A stretch of 64,000 bases of DNA, from NCBI GenBank assembly GCA_963580285.1, contig OY757025.1:118361900-118425899 (forward strand). The letters run 5' to 3'. The notes under the pieces were generated by a model. That model ran no database searches. It worked only from the letters and a program-made list of their open reading frames with translations, and was not told the origin of the DNA. The number at the start of each line of letters is the position of its first letter. Positions within the stretch are counted from its first letter, which is position 1. Positions 1 through 10,545 of the stretch are shown in pieces. A program made the position numbers and the translations under genes. The DNA comes from Lucinisca nassula. Its lineage: Eukaryota > Mollusca > Bivalvia > Lucinida > Lucinidae.

Positions 1-2485
1 TAGTACAGAGTGTCAATTTTGAGTCCGGAAAAGCTGACCTAATTGCTTTCACCAATGCCTTTTCCTCATCTGTACCAATAACCATGTCATTTGTACTTAA
101 TAAGGAAGATTCAATTTCTGTTCCTAATACCGAGGACAAATGTGTAAAAAATCGTTGGTATGTGTGAAAAGCGCCATCCCAATGAAGATATAAAGGTCCC
201 AAAATTATTGGATTTGTATTCTTTCCTTTTCTACACAATTTTTTCTCTTGAAAAACAGTTGTTGTCACAAAACAAGGGCCTAAATTAAAAGTTCTGTCCA
301 CACCAATAACAGAAGTTTTTACCGCAGTTGAAAAATGTTTAAGTTGGCTTTCAGTATAGCAAATCAAATTTGGTGGTTTACCAGCTGACTGAACAATTTC
401 TTTCAAAAACGGATGGGACGTACTTATCATATTTATTACCGTCTGAACATCGTCTGCGGTATTTTGTTTGTTTCTTGGATTTTTTTCCTTTTCCATTTTG
501 TACCTCATATTTTCCACACACTTTGAGTCTCGGGGTTGATGATCTAAAGATTGAAAATTTTCTGAAAATGTTTGCTTAACGGTTTTGCCCGAGTCCAAAT
601 CAAATCGAATTTTGTTTTTGGTTTTAGGAGATGTTCTTATATATTCTTGATTATTTTTTTTGGAATTTCGATGCCGGCTTTTTTGTTCCATTGGATATTT
701 TCCCAAATACTCTGCGACTGCGAGCGAAGTGATTTCTATGGGATAACCTGGCAATTTTGTAAACCAGCTTATGCGTTTTTGATAGTTTGTGTCTCGTTCC
801 AATTTTGCATAATAACGTTTCAACTCAACTAAATTTGAATCATTTGGCTGCGGGTCCAAAAGAACAAATTTTTTTTTTATTTCCCTATAAAACAGTTTAT
901 CTTTTTTCCTGATGCATGATTTTAATGTGCCAATTTCATCACGGACAAAATATGTGGTTTTCAAGGAAGTCGTTTCCGTTTTCCACGTCCCACAGTTATC
1001 CCAGAATTCCATTCGCCCTTTATTTTCTTTTTTGGAAATATTGCCAGAGTGGTCCAAAACAAAAAATACATCTTCTTTTACAGTCCGCGGGATTTCCGTA
1101 AGCGGCTCTGACTCATTGTTCAGTACGTCAATAAGTCTGTCGGTTGAAAGAAATTTTCCCCTCAACTGGTTCGCTGGTTCTGGAACTGATTCCGGTGAAT
1201 TCAATGATTCCAGACGAGAATCAGAAGAGGCTAAAGACTCTGTTCTTTGACTCATGTCTGCAGTCAGTGTCCGCTGGAAGCTTTCACAAATGGAAACATT
1301 GGCATTACTTGACTCTGTTCCACAAGCAGTTTCCTCGGACTCAGAGCTGGGCCCTGGCATATCAACAGTCTCTTTTTCGTCACAGGTCAAGTCCATTGTC
1401 GCGTCATGTTCCTGTGCGGTCCGAATTTCCTCAGAAACAAGTTCGGTCATACGTAAGGGGAGCGATGAATCACATTTGGAAGGTGGGTCAAATACTTCAG
1501 CTGGTCGTGGAATTGGAGAATCGAATATAGTTGGACACGGGTTACATGAAGTGTCCAGGGAAGTGCTGTTCAATGGTGGAAAGTCGCCCATTGAGTCAAT
1601 ATCAATGACGCATTGCTTCTCTGTAGCAACTAGGGGAACAAAATGGTTCGGCAGCCACGTTTTGTCAAAACCGTAGGTCGTACTTGTCCACATGATGCAA
1701 ATTGGGTCAAACTTTGATTTTGTTGAAATCGGTGTAAAAATGTCATTTAAAGTCCGAAAAGCACGGTCCAAAAGTCCATTTCTAGGGGGGAACACAGACT
1801 GGATCGGGCAACCTAGAACGGTTGCCGCTGCAATAATTGTCCAAACGGACGAATAAGATCCTTTCCTGGCTGCAGCATTACATGCATCGTCATAGCTGTC
1901 GGCTACTTCAAGCAGTCTACTCGTCTTTGCATTCGGTCCGTCGTAATATGCGTGTTTGTTCAAAGTCATTTCTAAGCACGTTTTGAAACGAATTTCAGTC
2001 GCAAGTTTTTCATGTCCAACGATTCCCACTGACAGCGAGTTAAACAAACAGTTTCCGTCACCCGTCACGTATATTGGAGTTTTACCATGAAAAGAAATTT
2101 TGTGATTTTCCAAAATCAATTTAGAAACTCGGTCGTGTGTCAAAAGACTGCTACTTGAATATACCAAATTCTGTCTAAAAATGAGAGGCTTACTGTCCTC
2201 ATTTCTCAAAAAAATTCTTTCCATTCGCGCTCCCGCCTCCAAATTTCCGGAAAGAGAGTAATTTTCTAGTCTTTTTAGAGCCTTTTCGAAATCAAAATCT
2301 CCGTCCGTATTTTTTGTACATTTAGTGCAAATGTAGTCACAAAAAGAGTTTTTTCTGCTACGAATTTCAGTAACATGTTTTTTCAGTAGGTTTTGGCATT
2401 TGTAGTGATACCAGTTATCACATTCGTCGCAACAAATAACCTCAGTGATGCAATTTCCACCACAGTCTCCACATGGATATTCCAT
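1..2485 (-). CDS. PHD finger - OTU protease - MULE-like transposase protein (C-terminus off the window)
   Basis: An uninterrupted minus-strand frame of 828 codons starts at the ATG at 2485-2483 and is still open at base 2. An in-frame stop lies about 60 bases upstream of the ATG, with only a 15-base A tract and no other Met between, so this start is the only choice. Residues 5-55 form a C4HC3 PHD finger (CGDC, CDECDNWYH, KC, CTKC). Residues about 130-290 are an OTU-type cysteine protease: GDGNCLFNSLS gives Asp143 and Cys146, and LPNHFVPLV gives His281. Residues 300-450 are Ser/Thr/Glu-rich linker. From about 690 an RNase H-fold transposase begins: GVDRTFNLGP (Asp730) and GTDEEKAL (Asp806), with the PLYLHWDG/YQRFF segment between, as in MULE-type transposases; the last acidic residue would lie outside the window. 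There is no intron. PHD fingers usually bind histone tails and OTU domains usually cleave ubiquitin; their use here is inference. Most likely an autonomous or recently active transposon gene, or a domesticated derivative. Confidence 0.85.
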   Translation of the reverse strand, partial: MEYPCGDCGGNCITEVICCDECDNWYHYKCQNLLKKHVTEIRSRKNSFCDYICTKCTKNTDGDFDFEKALKRLENYSLSGNLEAGARMERIFLRNEDSKPLIFRQNLVYSSSSLLTHDRVSKLILENHKISFHGKTPIYVTGDGNCLFNSLSVGIVGHEKLATEIRFKTCLEMTLNKHAYYDGPNAKTSRLLEVADSYDDACNAAARKGSYSSVWTIIAAATVLGCPIQSVFPPRNGLLDRAFRTLNDIFTPISTKSKFDPICIMWTSTTYGFDKTWLPNHFVPLVATEKQCVIDIDSMGDFPPLNSTSLDTSCNPCPTIFDSPIPRPAEVFDPPSKCDSSLPLRMTELVSEEIRTAQEHDATMDLTCDEKETVDMPGPSSESEETACGTESSNANVSICESFQRTLTADMSQRTESLASSDSRLESLNSPESVPEPANQLRGKFLSTDRLIDVLNNESEPLTEIPRTVKEDVFFVLDHSGNISKKENKGRMEFWDNCGTWKTETTSLKTTYFVRDEIGTLKSCIRKKDKLFYREIKKKFVLLDPQPNDSNLVELKRYYAKLERDTNYQKRISWFTKLPGYPIEITSLAVAEYLGKYPMEQKSRHRNSKKNNQEYIRTSPKTKNKIRFDLDSGKTVKQTFSENFQSLDHQPRDSKCVENMRYKMEKEKNPRNKQNTADDVQTVINMISTSHPFLKEIVQSAGKPPNLICYTESQLKHFSTAVKTSVIGVDRTFNLGPCFVTTTVFQEKKLCRKGKNTNPIILGPLYLHWDGAFHTYQRFFTHLSSVLGTEIESSLLSTNDMVIGTDEEKALVKAIRSAFPDSKLTLCT

Positions 2486-2790
2486 TTTTTTTTTTTTTTT
2501 GGAAAAACCAAAGAAACGAGACTTATAAACAAATTTCGGTTGCTATTTCCCAAAGACTTTTTGCCAAACAATCAAAAGAATATCAAAATGTCAACACAGA
2601 CTTAAGCAAGAAATTTATCAAAATGACTCACAAAACAGATTTTTTTCACAAATGCAAAATAACTGACAAAGTGACAGTACAATTTTCGCAAGGAATTTGC
2701 CAAAATGACTGACAAAATGACAGCACAGACAATCGCAAAAATTTTGTCAAAATGACTGACAAAATAACAGCACAGTTGCCAAAAGACAAA
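2486..2790 (-). repeat. Leader of the PHD-OTU gene: A15 tract and degenerate tandem repeat
   Basis: A 15-base T run (A run on the coding strand) abuts the start codon. Between about 2580 and 2776 a roughly 50-base unit recurs about four times, with the core CAAAATGACTGACAAAATGA followed by CAGCACAG. It lies where the 5' leader or subterminal region of a transposon would be. It may be a transposase-binding array; that is inference. Confidence 0.5.
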
Positions 2791-2910
2791 TGTGCGATTT
2801 GTCGATAAAACGAAGGGTTTTTATACATCTGTTGATTTTTTTCAAAGCGCAAACAAGCTTGTCAATTAACCTGTCAAAATTGGATAGCATGCAAATCAAT
2901 TGGTGACCAC

Positions 2911-2968
2911 GCTCACCTACAGCTTGTGATTATCAATATGAGACCTACAGCTTGTGATTATCAATATG
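2911..2968. repeat. Two-copy direct duplication
   Basis: A 28-base block beginning ACCTACAGCTTGTGATTATC occurs twice back to back. It is a simple local duplication next to the AAAT microsatellite. Confidence 0.85.
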
Positions 2969-2995
2969 ACAACCCAAAGTTATTTAATAAACTTT

Positions 2996-2999
2996 AAAA

Positions 3000-3030
<31 letters not shown>

Positions 3031-3033
3031 AAA
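2996..3033. repeat. (AAAT)n microsatellite
   Basis: About nine AAAT units in a row, of the kind left by the tail of a retroposon. No retroposon body was recognised immediately beside it. Confidence 0.9.
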
Positions 3034-3097
3034 GCTAGCCGGACCCCCATAGCTGGATTCATCATATACATTATGAAACACTTATCCTTAAAACGAG

Positions 3098-3099
<2 letters not shown>

Positions 3100-3151
<52 letters not shown>

Positions 3152-3257
3152 TGACAGTCTCCCTCTCTCTCTCTCTCTCTCTTGCTCCTTTGCTCTCTGC
3201 CTATATCCCTCTCCCGCTCCCTATCTTGTTTGAAAGTATCTCTCTTTCTCTCTCTCG

Positions 3258-3304
<47 letters not shown>

Positions 3305-3422
3305 GCTCTCCGTTCCTCTCCCAATTTCGCCTCTCTATCTCTTTCTCCCTCTCAACGAGACTATGCTAGTCTCTCTTTCTCTCTATCTCTCTCTCTCTTT
3401 CCCTCTCCCTCTCTCGCTCTCA
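3100..3422. repeat. (CT)n compound microsatellite
   Basis: Long CT runs broken by short CCCT, CGCT and TTTGA interruptions. Translations in either direction (Leu-Ser-Leu or Arg-Glu-Arg) are artefacts of the repeat. Confidence 0.95.
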
Positions 3423-3624
3423 ACGGGGCTACGTCGGAAGTCCCAAATAAGCGACAAGAAGTTTTACGGGTTAACTAAAGATGAAGACACATATAGAACC
3501 AATTCGAACATAAATAGAAGACAATATGAACCAGAAACAAACGCCAAGAAGTTTTACCGGGTAACGGGCGTGTTCATGGAGAAGGAAACGGAAAAAATCC
3601 ATGCATTTCATTTATTAAAATGAA

Positions 3625-4070
3625 GACAACGTGTGTGCAGCGTCGTATCAACGTCGAAACAACGTCATGACGTCTCGCCCCCTCTCGTCGAAACGACGTC
3701 ATGACGTCTCTCTCTCTTTCTTTTCCAATACAAGGTTGTGGGTACTCGTTACTCGTTACAACCACGTCAATGAGGCTGTTGAAAGAAAGAAAAGAAGAAG
3801 AGTCGGCACATGACGTGTTTGCAACGTCGTATCAACGTCGAAACAACGTCATGACGTCTCTCTCTCGTCGAAACAACGTCGTGACGTCTTTCTCTCTCAC
3901 ACTCTCTCTTTCTTTTCCAATACAAGGTTGTGGGTACTCGTTACTCGTCAAAACCGTCTCAACGAGGCTGTTGGCACATGACGTGTTTGCAACGTCGTAT
4001 CAACGTCGAAACAACGTCATGACGTCTTTCTCTCTCGTCGAAACAACGTCGAAACAACGTCATGACGTTG
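3625..4070. repeat. Tandem array rich in AACGTCATGACGTC
   Basis: At least three copies of a unit carrying CGTCGTATCAACGTCGAAAC, then AACGTCATGACGTC, a short CT run, and a half foldback beginning CAAGGTTGTGGGTACTCG. At 3697-3710 the core is a perfect 14-base palindrome, GACGTCATGACGTC. A fourth, shorter unit follows the SINE-like copy, at 4373-4640. No coding potential. Confidence 0.75.
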
Positions 4071-4074
4071 GCCC

Positions 4075-4375
4075 CCGCCCATAGGGGCTTGAAGAAATAT
4101 ATGGGCTGCATGATGCTTCCACGCAGAGCTGAATCCGGCCCGCACACTAGTACTGGTAAACCGCTTAGAGGATCTAAGCCTGTCCAGGAACCGCGGTGCG
4201 AGGCGGACCGCCCATGCTAATAAACCCTATTGGTTTCATTGGGCGACAGGGCTTGAGATGTCATTTCATCTCAATGTCGGGTAAAAGTCCCACAAAATCG
4301 GAAGCAACGTCTCCAAAATGACCTTTACAGTGTTGACGGGGACGTTAAACTCCAAATCAAACAAACAAACAAATG
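4075..4375 (+). mobile_element. SINE-like element, family S (copy 1)
   Basis: About 300 bases running from GGGGCTTGAAGAAATATATG to a tail GGGGACGTTAAACTCCAAAT followed by (CAAA)n. At least ten copies occur in this window in both orientations (5785, 10287, 32468, 39494, 51806, 55255, 59085, 59740, 60105). A shared conserved 3' part and A-rich short tandem tail are typical of SINEs. I could not identify a convincing pol III A/B box pair, so the class stays tentative. Confidence 0.7.
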
Positions 4376-4382
4376 TCATGAC

Positions 4383-4437
<55 letters not shown>
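4383..4437. repeat. (CT)n microsatellite
   Basis: Pure CT run immediately after GTCATGACGT, between the SINE-like tail and a further partial foldback unit. Confidence 0.95.
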
Positions 4438-4440
<3 letters not shown>

Positions 4441-4640
4441 ACAAGGTTGTGGGTACTCGTTATGTGCGACTCGATGAGGCTGCTGAAAGAAAGTAGAAAG
4501 AAAAAAAATTGGAATATGATGTGTTTTCGACGTCCTATCAACGTCGAAAAAACGTAATGACGTTGCCCTCTTTCTCTTCCTATACAAGATTGTGGGTACT
4601 AGTTATAACCGCCTCAATGAGGCTGCTGATAGAAAGATAG

Positions 4641-5330
4641 AAAGAAGAAAGAAAGTTGGACGATGTTATGTTACTGATCTGTTCAGTCGATCGCAATTAT
4701 AAACGCTAGTCACAGCCCGCAAGCCATTGAGTTCTTAAACAAGAAAGACTCAAAACTGAGTGACAGTAATTAACCAGCGCTTCAATTAAGGATACACGCC
4801 ATCACTTAAACATCCCCAGCAAATTACCAACACTACTAGAAAAAAAAACAACATAAAAAAAAAAAAAAATAATAAAAATAAATAAATAAATAAATTTACG
4901 ACATTCAAGGGGAACAATCCCATACTATGAAATAAATATGTAGCTTTGGTAATATCTTGCGCATATATACGCTTTGTTCTATTTTTTAATATTTTATTTT
5001 CATTTTAATAACGATAAATGTTTTTCTTACTTTAAAACCTATGTAGATCGCATAAGGATACTTTTACTTGTTTTTTTGATAATCACCATTAAAGTTTAAC
5101 ATCATCATTATTTTAGTATCCACTCATGGAGACGTAGTGGGTGAATTAATAACCCGTTTTCTATCTACATAGAAAGCTTCTTATTGTCGTACAGAAATCT
5201 ACGATAGAGAAAAAGCGACAAGAAAATCCGAAGTAGATATTACTATTTACTGAGAAGTATTATAAATGAGCAAAAAAATGGGTCTATTACTTGTGAAAAA
5301 TGCTTTTTTTTCTCATAACTTATAACATAT
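4641..5330. other. AT-rich stretch with no recognised gene
   Basis: Contains only A/T homopolymers and a short AAAT run near 4885. No reading frame or repeat family that I can support. Confidence 0.6.
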
Positions 5331-5490
5331 ATTGTGGGCACACGTTAGAAACGCCTCGCCGAGGCGGTTGTGTTGTAACGTGTACCCACAACCTATGCCT
5401 TCGAGCATAAATGAGGAAAATATTGTTAACCCCTACAAACCCAGTTTTACAATATAAAAGTGGGGTTTAAGGTGGTCAAAATTATATAGG
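5331..5490 (+). repeat. Foldback element H (copy 1)
   Basis: A perfect-looking hairpin: TTGTGGGCACACGTTA, then GCCTCGCCGAGGC at the apex, then TAACGTGTACCCACAA. It is followed by about 100 bases (CCCAGTTTTACAATATAAAA, then GTGGGGTTTAAGG) that also follow the hairpin at 28857 and 38322 and, inverted, at 40240. The repeated unit is therefore hairpin plus tail, perhaps a non-autonomous element. Confidence 0.7.
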
Positions 5491-5784
5491 CGTGTTTTAT
5501 TGCTGCTGAGTTTGAGGACAAGTATCTTTGTTAAGGAATCTTACAAGAACCCATAACATTTTTTTAGTACGAAAAATCACCGATAACTGGTGATATTCTT
5601 ATCCGGTTCCTTTGTAGGATAGAAAAAGAAAGAAATAAGAACAAATAAAGAAATATATCGTGGGTAGTCATAATCGTCTTACCAAGAATTCTAACGGGTA
5701 TTCACATGAAAAAGATAGAAAACATGTAGTGGGTCTCATTATAACTTACTCACACAGGATTCTAATACGTACCCTCAACAAATC

Positions 5785-6050
5785 CGGCCCTGTCCATTGG
5801 GACTTGAAGAAATACATGTACATGGGCTGCATGATGCTTTCAGGCACAGCTAAGCCTGCCCAGGCAAAGCGGTGCGAGTCGATCCGTCAATGCTTATAAA
5901 CCCTTTTGATTTCATTGGGCGATAGGGCTTGAGATGTCATTTCATCTCAATGTCGGGTAAAAATCCCACAAAATTGGAAGCAACGTCTCCAAAATGACCT
6001 ATGCAGTGTTGACGGGACGTTAAACCTCAAATCAATCAAACAAACAAAAA
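5785..6050 (+). mobile_element. SINE-like element, family S (copy 2)
   Basis: Same order of blocks as copy 1: GGGACTTGAAGAAATACATG, TTTCATTGGGCGATAGGGCT, TTGGAAGCAACGTCTCC and tail GACGGGACGTTAAACCTC, ending in CAAA repeats. Confidence 0.7.
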
Positions 6051-7080
6051 CCCTCAACAAATCTTTTTTTTTTTTTTAAGAAAAAAATGAAATATCTCCA
6101 ATAAGTGCACTTATTTGTTACTATATAAGAAAGAGAAGAAAGATAGGAAAGAAAGAACGAAAGAAAGAAATAAAGAAAATGAAAATAAAGAAAGGAAAAC
6201 AAAAGAAAGAATTTGGCGGTGCTATGAAGGAATACACGCTTATTGATTTTATCAGTTTCATAGCCCGCAAGCCATTGAGTAATGCAACTTAAATTACTCA
6301 AACTGAGTGAAAGTAATTAACGATTTGGGACGTGATATATTTTCTTGTCGCTTTTTCCTGGTAAGCGAACAACCGGCAGAAGGAGGAACTTTTCCATTAA
6401 CTATAAGGGTCCGAAGTGGATTTTATTTTCCAGAGAAGTATTATAAATGAGCAAATTGAAACCATAATGATATGTGATCTTTGCATATGTCAGAAATCCA
6501 GAAAAAAAATACGTGTGGAAATCGTCATTTTTTTCTTGACGCTTTCTTGTTTCTTGATACTTGACAGGCACCGTTTTTGCATAATAAAGCCTTAAAAAAA
6601 AAAAACAAAAAAAAAAACAGAATTATCCGTAAATCTTTGTTTGCTTATGTGTGTATATATATATAAATATCTTATGAAATTGTATCACATGTAGGCTAGT
6701 ATCTAGCGAAACAAAAGTTAAAATCCCTTCATGACGCTTTTTCATCAGTCGATAAAGCTAGACGACAGGCCCTTAGTATGGATCTGATAAGCATTTATGG
6801 GCTTTTAAAGGAGCTTGTATGGACACAAAATTGCACATTTAAGTTTGCCAATGTCTGGTCTTATCTTATTACCAGAAGGATTGAATACAAGTGTTAAAAT
6901 ATGTTCTTGACGCTTTCTTGTCGCTTATTACTTGTCTAAGATTTTCACAGTCGGGATTGCACAGTTGTTCGGAGCAAACATTAAGGGCATCTAATGAACT
7001 TGTGTTGACAAAAATATACCAAGAAGCATTGAAAATGTTATAAAAGATCAAATCTGCCTTAGATGTATATAAAAAAATGT
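6051..7080. other. Low-complexity AT-rich DNA
   Basis: Poly-A/T and GAAA-rich tracts. Scattered copies of the decamer-like motif TTCTTGTCGCTT or TTCTTGACGCTT (near 6341, 6536 and 6905) foreshadow the tandem block at 7088. No gene seen. Confidence 0.6.
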
Positions 7081-7087
7081 TTTAAAA

Positions 7088-7152
7088 CGTTCTTGTCGCT
7101 TCTTGTCGCTTCTTGACGCTTCTTGTCGCTTCTTGACGCTTCTTGTCGCTTT
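7088..7152. repeat. 10-bp minisatellite TTCTTGWCGC
   Basis: About six head-to-tail copies of CTTCTTGTCG or CTTCTTGACG. The same motif occurs singly several times in the preceding 750 bases, so the array may have grown from a dispersed local motif. Confidence 0.85.
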
Positions 7153-8329
7153 ATAGTGAGACCGCAAAAATTCAAGTATGTTCAGGCAATTACCAGTGTG
7201 TGCCGGTATTTCTACGAACCCTACCTGGGAGTAATGTTCAAATGTGACTGATTGCAGTAACAGCGGACATGATAGTCAGGTCAGGTAAACCACAAAACCA
7301 CTACACAATGAGTGTGTGTGTGTGTGTGAATTCGGGTTTAACTTCGCTTTCAACAATTTTTCAGTCATATCACGACGGTGTCTGGTTGCGACAGGGAAAC
7401 CACTACACAAAATGAGAATAATTACATGGAATGACATGGGAGACCACCTCTGCCAACTGAGGACATAGACTGCAGTTTCGTTTAAGAATTTTAATTGAGC
7501 AAATGACTCAGTAAAGGATGGTCCGATTGTGTCACTACTGTGACTCTGCACCCCCGTATTCAACATATTCAAGCATTCCGGCAAGAAGCAAATGGTGAAA
7601 TTTGGAAGCAACTATAAAATTTCTATGTATATCGCAGTGAAATGAGACTATTTAACAGCATAAATCTACTAAAAGGGAGACAAAATCACAAAACTTTCGG
7701 TTTATTTACAATTTTCTGGAGAGTGGAAACTGGGTCGTTTGATTACATTTCGTTGGAATACGCTGTTTCACGGAGCATTGAGGTGCAACTTTATACCGCT
7801 ATCTATCTATCTTCATATACTGAGTCGGTCAAACTTGGCCATTACCTCAGTTGGGTGGTGCGCTAAATTTAGAATTTAGCAAAAAAAAAAAAAAAAAAAA
7901 CACCCACACACCCACTGGATGAGTTCATTTCATTTCATTTCAAAGCCTTCTACTGGCCGAGATAACTCACAAGTATAATCTTTCACAAGTAGTGTCTGCG
8001 TAATAACTCATAGTATAGAGGATTATTTTTTTATTTTTTTTTTTCCCCTCCCTCTATCACCCAACATGATGAAAATCAGACATAAACAGCAATCAACAGG
8101 GTTAAGATATAGATGAGACCATTAATCATGCACTCTAAATACATATTTATTGTTGCACTCCATCCTACAAAGAGACAATTATTATTATTATCATTATTAT
8201 TATTTTCAAATGTTCAGGGGATACTCATGTAATCATATCACATTTCCAGCTTCATTTGACTCTGCTGCATCTGCACCTCTCCTGGGCTTCATCAGTAACC
8301 ATCCCGGCACCACTGCAAACTGAGGAGAA
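7153..8329. other. No recognised gene
   Basis: Open frames of up to 111 codons occur, but none has a recognisable domain. Contains a GT microsatellite at about 7312-7328, an A20 run near 7880 and an ATT/TTATTA run near 8180. Confidence 0.55.
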
Positions 8330-8460
8330 AAATTGTAAAGAAAAACACCAAGTGCCCCGACCGGGGACCGAGCCCACGACCCTGGGGCAAAAAGCAAGCG
8401 AGTCAAACACCAGGCCAAAGGGTTCGGGCCAGCCAGACCGGTCAGTTATGCACTCCAAAT
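8330..8460 (-). mobile_element. tRNA-like SINE head or tRNA pseudogene
   Basis: On the minus strand, CTTTGGCCTGGTGTTTGACT is followed by GGGCTCGGTCCCC, resembling pol III A and B boxes at the right spacing. No full cloverleaf with a clear anticodon arm is apparent, so it is called a tRNA-derived fragment rather than a tRNA gene. Confidence 0.45.
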
Positions 8461-8469
8461 AAGGCGATT

Positions 8470-10132
8470 TATTATGGCGTGCTACTTCATTCCTCTATCC
8501 TACAAAGAAACCATTTACAATCTGCTTTCAGAGGTGTACTAAAACGCACACCTCTGGATCCCAGTCTACACCATGCGGGCTTTGAACTCCTCTGCAGTTT
8601 TGGCATTTACCACAGAGGAGGGAAGACTATTCCACTGAGGAATAGTTCTAGGGAAGAAAGAATTCTTCAGGGCATCACTATAGGCCTGGTACCTACGATA
8701 TTGACTGTTGTTTAGTTTTGATGCCCTTGTTTGAGTTGAAGTAGTCACAGGGGTCAAGTATTTATATTAATTAAGAGACACTGTGTCAGAGTGTATCTTA
8801 TAAAAGAAGGTTAAAGAGGACTGCTCGCGACGGGCCTCCAAGGATGGCCATTCCAGCTCATCGAGCATTTCACCAACACTGCTTCTGTTCCGCCATCGCC
8901 TGCAGGTCCATCGGGCAGCCGTCCTCTGAACCTTCTCAACCTGTTGAACCTGAGTTTTAACATGGGGATGCCAAACAGGTGATGCATACTCTAATTGAGG
9001 TCTAACCAAGGTTTTGTATGCAACACCCTTTGTCTGCCTAGGTGCAAAAGCCAAATTACGTCTAAGAAACTCTAATGTCCTAGTTGCTTTAGAGGTAATC
9101 TCAGAAATATGTTGACCCCAATCAAGATTATCAGTAATGGTGATACCAAGATATTTTGCGGATTGGACGTGTTCCAAAGTATGCTGATGTAATGAGTAGT
9201 TGAATTTAATCTGCTTGTCTAGAGGGTGCCGTGACACCCTCATTGAATGACATTTGGCCACATTGAACTTCATTTGCCAATCGGCCTCCCAACGTGCTAG
9301 GCTATCCAGGTCATCTTGTAAGATAAGACAGTCAGAAGTAGTATATATGTTCCTATACAAAATACAATCATCAGCAAACAAGCGAACAGATGACCTGATA
9401 TTATCAGGAAGATCGTTAATAAATATCAAGAAAAGGACCGGTCCAAGTACCGAACCTTGTGGGACACCGGACAAAACAGGGACTGGATCCGACGCTTGGC
9501 CGTCAAGTACAACTTGTTGTGTGCGTCCAGAGAGCCATGAGCTAACCCACTTAAGTGTGGATCCTCTAATCCCATAATGATCTAGTTTGTACAATAGCCT
9601 CCTGTGAGGTACCTTGTCGAAGGCCTTGGCAAAATCCATGATTATCAGGTCAGTCTGTTTGTGGCCACGATTAATGGCCCCATCCTGATTGCTCACTACG
9701 TCATGGTAGAACTGAACTAATTGAGTTTCACAAGACCTTCGACTTCGGAAACCATGCTGGCAGTCAGCAAGAATGCTTTCAGAGGCTAGGTGCTTGTTAA
9801 TGTTGCTAACTAATATATGCTCCAGGGTTTTTGCAACAGATGCATGCGAGCGACACCGGTCTGTAATTCGCAGCATCATATTTTTCTCCTTTCTTAAAGA
9901 CCGGGGTTACGTTTGCTTGTCGCCAGTCATCTGGTACAGTGCCCCGAGCAAGTGATTCATTGAAAATAAAGGCCAGCAAGGGAGATATTTCAGCACTACA
10001 TTCCTTAAGCACCCTGGCATGCAGACCGTCAGGCCCAGATGCCTTATGTATGTTGAGCTTGTCCAACAGTTTTGCGACCCCTTTGGATGCAATTGAATGA
10101 AGGTTGGAATAGAATAAAATAGAAGTCGTCAT
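8470..10132 (-). pseudogene. Non-LTR retrotransposon reverse transcriptase (CR1/Jockey-like), broken
   Basis: Minus-strand reverse transcriptase in order: KASGPDG, then NYRPVSL (about 10132-9830), a frameshift near 9830, then QHGFRSRRSCETQL, MDFAKAFDKVPH, GVPQGSVLGP, the catalytic FADD (9378-9367), YLGITITD and the thumb/connection region EYASPVWHPH. An in-frame TAA at 8769-8767 interrupts the C-terminal tail, which continues in the same frame as NSQYRRYQAYSDALKNSFFP to a stop at 8568-8566. The endonuclease domain is missing, so the copy is 5'-truncated near 10132. The clade is judged from motif style and is tentative. No host gene is involved. Dead by one frameshift and one nonsense change. 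Confidence 0.85.
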
Positions 10133-10286
10133 ACAAAAGGGCCTAGAGTGACATAGGTTGGCATTACAGAAGTCCTTTTAGTCCATTTATGAAAGCAAAT
10201 AAGTCAATTCACTTAGGGAGGATTTCAAGGGGTGCTACATGTACAAAGTGGCATCGAAAAATGTGTTCCCCAACCATCAGTCTTAT

Positions 10287-10545
10287 TGTTTGTTTGATTT
10301 GAGGTTTTACGTCCCCGTCAACACTGTATAGGTCATTTTGGAGACGTTGCTTCCAATTTTGTGGGACTTTTACCCGACATTAAGATGAATTGACATCCCA
10401 AGCCCTGTCACCCAATGAAACCAATATGGTTTATAAGCAAGCACGGTCCGACTCGCACTGCTTTGCCTCTATGCGGTTTACCAGTACTCGTGTGCTGTCG
10501 GTTTCAGTTCTGCATGGAAGCATCATGCAGCCCAACTATCAGTCA
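10287..10545 (-). mobile_element. SINE-like element, family S (copy 3)
   Basis: Inverted copy: begins with the complement of the CAAA tail, then GTCCCCGTCAACACTGTAT, CCAATTTTGTGGGACTTTTA and CATGGAAGCATCATGCAGCC. Confidence 0.7.

Noticed and set aside
370..1676. Several plus-strand frames of 60-140 codons
   Set aside because: They lie antisense to the 828-codon minus-strand frame with PHD, OTU and transposase motifs, and have no domain pattern of their own.
3073..3478. Leu-Ser-rich and Arg-Glu-rich frames
   Set aside because: Translations of the (CT)n microsatellite.
7276..7611. 111-codon minus-strand frame
   Set aside because: No domain, no splice context and a GT microsatellite inside; likely chance.
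8280..8310. CTGATGA on the minus strand near 8290
   Set aside because: No GAAA or stem II/III pairing around it.
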